Source: an uncultured Acidobacteriota bacterium (GTDB lineage: Bacteria; Acidobacteriota; Blastocatellia; Pyrinomonadales; Pyrinomonadaceae). From it: a stretch of DNA of 8,508 nt. This document shows, piece by piece, positions 5,154-8,508 of this stretch. The notes beneath the pieces are model-generated. The model had not been told where the DNA came from. It saw only the letters and a program-made list of their open reading frames with translations, and searched no databases. How positions within the stretch are numbered: the first letter of the stretch is position 1; every line of letters starts with the position of its first letter. The stretch spans positions 1 through 8,508 of the forward strand of contig CAMLKY010000057.1 of assembly GCA_946480545.1 (NCBI GenBank). Reading direction: 5' to 3'. The translations under genes and the position numbers were made by a program.

Positions 5154-7234
5154 ATATCAGTGATGTTACCGGTCGGCGTCACCTGCACAGGCGGCGGGAA
5201 CGTGAAACGCTTCGACGCGACTTCCATCTGATAGGTCAATCCGGTCGCTACATCTTCAAACGTGTAGTAGCCAAACGGATTGGTGTTCACGAACCGGTAG
5301 GAACCGTTTGGATGATGGAGCACGACGTTCACGTTTCCGATACCAATTCCGCCCGGTGTCGTAACACGGCCCGAGATACTGATGTTGCTCGGAGCGACGG
5401 CCGACGGCCCTTGTACCTGGACGGTGATCGGCGATCCGGTCTTAAAGAAACCGATCGTCGCATTCACCGTTGCTGGAGGACGGTTGGAATCGAACCGGAA
5501 GTTGTAAAGAGTACCCCATCGGATCGCATTCGCATTCTGGTTAACAGCAAACGATTCGGTGGTCCAGGTGACCTCACCGTTCGCCTGGCTGCTGCCCCAC
5601 GGGCTGGAGCTAAATCCGGCATTTCCGACGGTACCGTCATTAGACCATCCGGGATGCTGCGGCGGAGCGTGGAATCCGACATTGCTTAACGACGCACCTG
5701 ATCCAAACGGAACGCTAAACGAGCCGATCGCACGATCGATGTTCTGGTTGTAGATCGCGTACTCGTAGTGCCATACGCCCGGCGAAGGATTCGTAACCTT
5801 ATAGCCAACAAAGCCGATACCATCCTGACCCGGAGCCGGATGGATCTGAACCAGTGTTGCACCGGCCCAGGCTTCGATCGCCGGCTTCGCGCGGACGGTC
5901 GAGCCCACTGGCGAGAAGCTGAACGGGCTGGCCGAATTGTTCACGTTGTACCGGCGGTACGAGACGTTGTTGTACATGTTGCACTGACCCGGATTCGCCT
6001 GGCACCACGCATATTCGTGCGGTGTGATGTACTGACCCTCGGCATAGTACGTGGCACCGGGGTTTTGAGCCGGGATGAGATCGCTCACTTCAGTGAGTAT
6101 CCGGTGCGACGGTCCGAGATGCGTATGGCCGGCATGGCTATTGTTCGGCGTAGCACTGTCGTTTCGCGGGTAGAAGCCCGAGAACGGATTGATGAACGCA
6201 CGCGAGCCCAGGTTCGGACCGGCATTCAAGCTTGCACCGTACGGATCAGAACAGCCCGAGCCGAGGCGGCTGCCGCCGACACCATTACAACCAAGATTGC
6301 AGATGTTGAGCGTCAACGCTGTGAACGCATGCTTGACGTGCGACTGGCCGATCTGCTCGAACCGCTCGTCGTTCGTCGCGCCACCGCTCATGCGGTACAT
6401 GTTCTGCGGGATGACCGGGTGGTCATTGTTCGGATTCTGGAACCAGTTGAGGTCGATCGTACCGAAGTTGCACGAGTCAGTTCCGATCGCGAGTCCGACC
6501 TGCGAGCCTGACTGGCTGCCGAACTGAGCGAGGCCTGATAGATCACCGACGACCACGTCCGGTCCGGGAACCGTACCCGTCTCAGGACTTGCGGGAAGCA
6601 CATTGGCATCCACCTCACCATCGACGAGCTGTGAGATCTCGATCGCCTTCATCGTCGCCGTGATGTTGATCTGCCCGATCACCGAGCCGGCCTCTGAAGG
6701 GCGTCCCATCGCAACGGCCAGCTCTTTCGAGATCAGGAGGCGGCCCATGCTGATATTCATTGTCTGGCTTGCCGGCTCATAGTCGAACTGATGACCTTCG
6801 ATATTGAAGATCGGCGAGCCGTTGCGAGCATCGCGGACCACGAGCTCGTAACTGTCGCCCCACGCCAGACTCTCGACCGTAAACTGTTTGTATGCGGCGT
6901 TGAGCGGAGCGGGTAGCACGAGCGAATTCTGGGAAATAAGCGACATCGAGCTTGGGAGTGCACCTCGGAATTCATCATTCAGCACGAGGACCTTGAAGAA
7001 CGAATCAGGCTCGATCTCGTAACGAAGAGCGCCTGATTTCGCTTGTTTTCCACTCGCAACAAGGCGGCTCATGTTCAGGTCGATCGCGACACTTCCTTTT
7101 GCCACGATCATTTTTTGTAGTGTTCCAGTGTTATCCTGGCTGGCCGCCGTTCGGGGGCCGGTTAAAGAACGATCCAAACCACTACTAAAAATCAGTAGCA
7201 AGGGAAGCAACGCGACGAGAATTGTTTTCAACAT
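5132..7234 (-). CDS. Large exported protein, function unknown, with C-terminal carboxypeptidase-regulatory-like domain
   Basis: I do not recognise a characterised function. The preferred start is ATG at 7232-7234, giving 700 residues that begin directly with a signal peptide (MLKTILVALLPLLLIFSSG). An in-frame TTG at 7265-7267 would add 11 residues in front of it and is less likely. Residues of about 45-210 form a beta-rich region including LLISKELAVAMGRPSEAG. Residues of about 225-430 hold all six cysteines (255, 312, 316, 328, 411, 418), including NICNLGCNG and GSGCSDPYGASL, plus a His-rich patch (H367, H370, H372, H377). About 445-600 is another Gly/Asn/aromatic-rich beta region. About 617-700 (ISGRVTTPGG, NPFGYYTFEDV) resembles a CarboxypepD_reg-like Greek-key domain. 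Residues 225-400 recall uncharacterised secreted proteins of Acidobacteriota and Planctomycetota, from memory. No sorting signal or C-terminal membrane helix is visible, so it may be released or periplasmic. It stands alone, divergent from the polyferredoxin gene. Confidence 0.85.
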   Translation of the reverse strand: MLKTILVALLPLLLIFSSGLDRSLTGPRTAASQDNTGTLQKMIVAKGSVAIDLNMSRLVASGKQAKSGALRYEIEPDSFFKVLVLNDEFRGALPSSMSLISQNSLVLPAPLNAAYKQFTVESLAWGDSYELVVRDARNGSPIFNIEGHQFDYEPASQTMNISMGRLLISKELAVAMGRPSEAGSVIGQINITATMKAIEISQLVDGEVDANVLPASPETGTVPGPDVVVGDLSGLAQFGSQSGSQVGLAIGTDSCNFGTIDLNWFQNPNNDHPVIPQNMYRMSGGATNDERFEQIGQSHVKHAFTALTLNICNLGCNGVGGSRLGSGCSDPYGASLNAGPNLGSRAFINPFSGFYPRNDSATPNNSHAGHTHLGPSHRILTEVSDLIPAQNPGATYYAEGQYITPHEYAWCQANPGQCNMYNNVSYRRYNVNNSASPFSFSPVGSTVRAKPAIEAWAGATLVQIHPAPGQDGIGFVGYKVTNPSPGVWHYEYAIYNQNIDRAIGSFSVPFGSGASLSNVGFHAPPQHPGWSNDGTVGNAGFSSSPWGSSQANGEVTWTTESFAVNQNANAIRWGTLYNFRFDSNRPPATVNATIGFFKTGSPITVQVQGPSAVAPSNISISGRVTTPGGIGIGNVNVVLHHPNGSYRFVNTNPFGYYTFEDVATGLTYQMEVASKRFTFPPPVQVTPTGNITDMNFESLP

Positions 7235-7341
7235 AATTTCTGTTTCTAAAGCCTTACGGGCTTTCAAGATGGACTCAGTTTTCGAGTGGTCTACGTACAG
7301 CTGATACGCCTGGGTGTGGACTCCAAAATCGGTAGCTTCTT

Positions 7342-7371
7342 CTTTTACACCTTTTTGGGTCTATTTATCAA
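7342..7371 (-). promoter_or_regulatory. Candidate promoter for the secreted-protein gene
   Basis: On the minus strand, TTGATA (7366-7371, 5/6) is 18 nt from TAAAAG (7342-7347, 4/6), about 107 bp before the ATG at 7234. Its -35 box falls inside the spacer of the candidate plus-strand promoter at 7355-7383. Identified by eye only. Confidence 0.35.
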
Positions 7372-7383
7372 GTCAGGTATAGT
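7355..7383 (+). promoter_or_regulatory. Candidate promoter for the membrane polyferredoxin gene
   Basis: TTGGGT (7355-7360, 3/6) is 17 nt from TATAGT (7378-7383, 5/6), which would start transcription near 7390 and leave a leader of about 34 nt before the ATG at 7424. The -10 is good and the -35 weak, so an activator could be needed. It overlaps the oppositely directed candidate at 7342-7371. Confidence 0.35.
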
Positions 7384-7423
7384 ATTCGTTCACCTGTCTC
7401 GCGCACACATTCAGCGGTAATTT

Positions 7424-8508
7424 ATGAAGAGTGGTTGTCAGGTCCAGCAGACGCCGGAACGGCGGAGTATCGAGCTTCCCGTAATCAAGCAACAAACTGA
7501 TCCCAAACCTGAGATCCGTCCCTCGAGATCGAGTTGGTGGAGAGCAGTAAGCCTCATTACGCTCTACGTGCTGATGATCGCTCACATTATCCAATGGCGG
7601 ATAATGGGCGAAACCGTCACGCCGATTGAGCCTTCGGAATCGATGTATACGCTCCAGAATGGGGCGATAAATGCCGGCTTCATATTTTTCACGCTTGCGA
7701 TCCTCGCAACGCTGATCTTCGGCCGGTTCGTATGCGGGTGGGGATGCCATATCGTCGCGTTGCAGGATCTTTGTTCCTGGATACTGAAAAAGATGGGGCT
7801 CACGCCCAGACCGTTCCGGTCGAGGGTCCTGGTCTACGTGCCCCTGATCGTCGCGCTTTACATGTTTGTCTGGCCGACGGTATATCGATACTTCCTTTTG
7901 CCGCCAAACGAGCCCCTCTTTCCGGGCTTCACCAATCACCTGATCACGAGCGACTTCTGGGGTACGTTCCCGCCGGTCTGGGTCGCGATTCCGTTTCTGT
8001 TCATCTGCGGTTTCATGACCGTGTACTTTCTGGGCAACAAGGGATTCTGCACCTACGCCTGTCCGTATGGGGGGTTCTTTGCAGTCGCCGACAAGATCGC
8101 TCCCGGACGCATACGTGTAACCGATGCGTGCAATGAGTGTGGTCATTGCACTGCGGTCTGCACGTCGAACGTCATTGTTCATGCCGAGGTGAAAGAGTAC
8201 GGCATGGTCGTCGATCCGGGATGCATGAAGTGCATGGACTGCGTGAGTGTGTGCCCGACGAACGCACTCTACTTTGGCTTCGGAAAGCCACCGGTCGGGG
8301 TGAAGAAAACCGTAAAGCGCAACTACTCGTTGACGTGGCCGGAAGAGATCTTCGCAGCGGTGGTGTTCTATGTCAGTTTTCTTGCGGTCTGGGATGTCTA
8401 TCAGCTCGTGGCCATGCTGATGGCGCTCGGGATCGCGACGGTGACGACGTTCCTCGCGGTTCGGACCTTAAAGCTCGTTCGCTCGGCAGATCTTTCATTT
8501 TATCGTTG
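7424..8508 (+). CDS. Polytopic membrane 4Fe-4S polyferredoxin, NapH/CcoG/NosR-like (3' end outside window)
   Basis: An open frame runs from ATG 7424 to the window end (361 codons so far). An in-frame TAA at 7418-7420 fixes the upstream limit. A polar tail (1-37) is followed by membrane helices near 38-58, 83-103, 134-156 and 184-204. The cysteine motif GRFVCGWGCH (100-109) and then LQDLC (113-117) follow the second helix, and FCTYACPYG (208-216) follows the fourth. Next come two ferredoxin-type clusters, C236/239/242/246 and C267/270/273/277. The first lacks the usual CP proline (CT), while the second ends in CPTNAL. At least one more hydrophobic region begins near 308. This layout is that of Fer4_5/Fer4 membrane proteins, which pass electrons across or along the inner membrane (NapH, NosR, CcoG). 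The acceptor is unknown, and the CGWGCH form is not classical NapH (CGWxCP). No strong ribosome-binding site is visible. Confidence 0.9.
   Translation, partial: MKSGCQVQQTPERRSIELPVIKQQTDPKPEIRPSRSSWWRAVSLITLYVLMIAHIIQWRIMGETVTPIEPSESMYTLQNGAINAGFIFFTLAILATLIFGRFVCGWGCHIVALQDLCSWILKKMGLTPRPFRSRVLVYVPLIVALYMFVWPTVYRYFLLPPNEPLFPGFTNHLITSDFWGTFPPVWVAIPFLFICGFMTVYFLGNKGFCTYACPYGGFFAVADKIAPGRIRVTDACNECGHCTAVCTSNVIVHAEVKEYGMVVDPGCMKCMDCVSVCPTNALYFGFGKPPVGVKKTVKRNYSLTWPEEIFAAVVFYVSFLAVWDVYQLVAMLMALGIATVTTFLAVRTLKLVRSADLSFYR

Noticed and set aside
4743..5231. Long open frames on both strands across the heptad region, giving proteins of repeated SQVPSPK-, DQRPKTK- or WDLGLGT-type peptides
   Set aside because: A stop-free 7-nt tandem unit keeps all frames open and makes 7-codon peptide repeats. 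The same DNA yields similar proteins in several frames, with no initiation signal, so these are artefacts.
5768..6511. 247-residue open frame on the plus strand
   Set aside because: Antisense to the secreted-protein gene, very rich in Arg/Val/Ala, with no recognisable motif or signal.
7235..7267. TTG start at 7267 adding 11 residues to the secreted protein
   Set aside because: The ATG at 7234 puts a textbook signal peptide exactly at the N-terminus; the extension adds a charged segment (KARKALETEI), and no stronger ribosome-binding site precedes the TTG.
7373..8182. 269-residue open frame on the minus strand
   Set aside because: It lies antisense to the polyferredoxin gene, whose cysteine motifs and membrane helices are unmistakable; the antisense product is charged, low-complexity and unlike any family I know.

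Overview
The window suggests a GC-moderate, rod-forming diderm bacterium. My best guess is Acidobacteriota, perhaps Blastocatellia. This rests on three things: the complete mreB-mreC-mreD-mrdA-rodA gene order, a large six-cysteine secreted protein of a kind I associate from memory with Acidobacteriota and Planctomycetota, and 7-nt-unit repeats in the spacers. No 16S or other marker is present, so the taxon is inference.

Layout. Positions 1-4653, read leftward on the minus strand, are the cell-elongation (rod complex) operon: mreB (3607-4653), mreC (2625-3524), mreD (2073-2618), mrdA/PBP2 (121-2061) and the first 38 codons of rodA (1-114), which leaves the window. The last four genes are packed with gaps of 6, 11 and 6 bp. 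Only mreB-mreC has a real spacer (82 bp), and almost all of it is one inverted repeat made of tandem 7-nt units. MreB filaments, the MreC/MreD membrane scaffold, the RodA glycosyltransferase and the PBP2 transpeptidase together build lateral-wall peptidoglycan.

Positions 4654-5131 are noncoding. They hold a candidate mreB promoter and leader, then an 18-unit array of two related heptanucleotides (AGTCCCA x9, then mostly AGACCAA x9), then scattered copies of the complementary heptad TGGGACT, a perfect 17-bp hairpin, and a hairpin spanning the stop codon of the next gene. The array keeps all frames open, so several apparent reading frames there are artefacts.

Positions 5132-7234 (minus strand) encode a roughly 700-residue exported protein of unknown function. 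It has a signal peptide, a central block containing all six cysteines, and a C-terminal carboxypeptidase-regulatory-like beta domain. A divergent intergenic region (7235-7423) with overlapping candidate promoters separates it from a plus-strand gene (7424 to the window end, incomplete). That gene encodes a polytopic membrane polyferredoxin with NapH/CcoG/NosR-like cysteine motifs and two 4Fe-4S clusters.

The most unusual content is noncoding: two sequence-unrelated heptanucleotide inverted-repeat systems about 1.3 kb apart, one inside the mre operon and one just upstream of it. I see no defence system, mobile element, CRISPR array or RNA gene.
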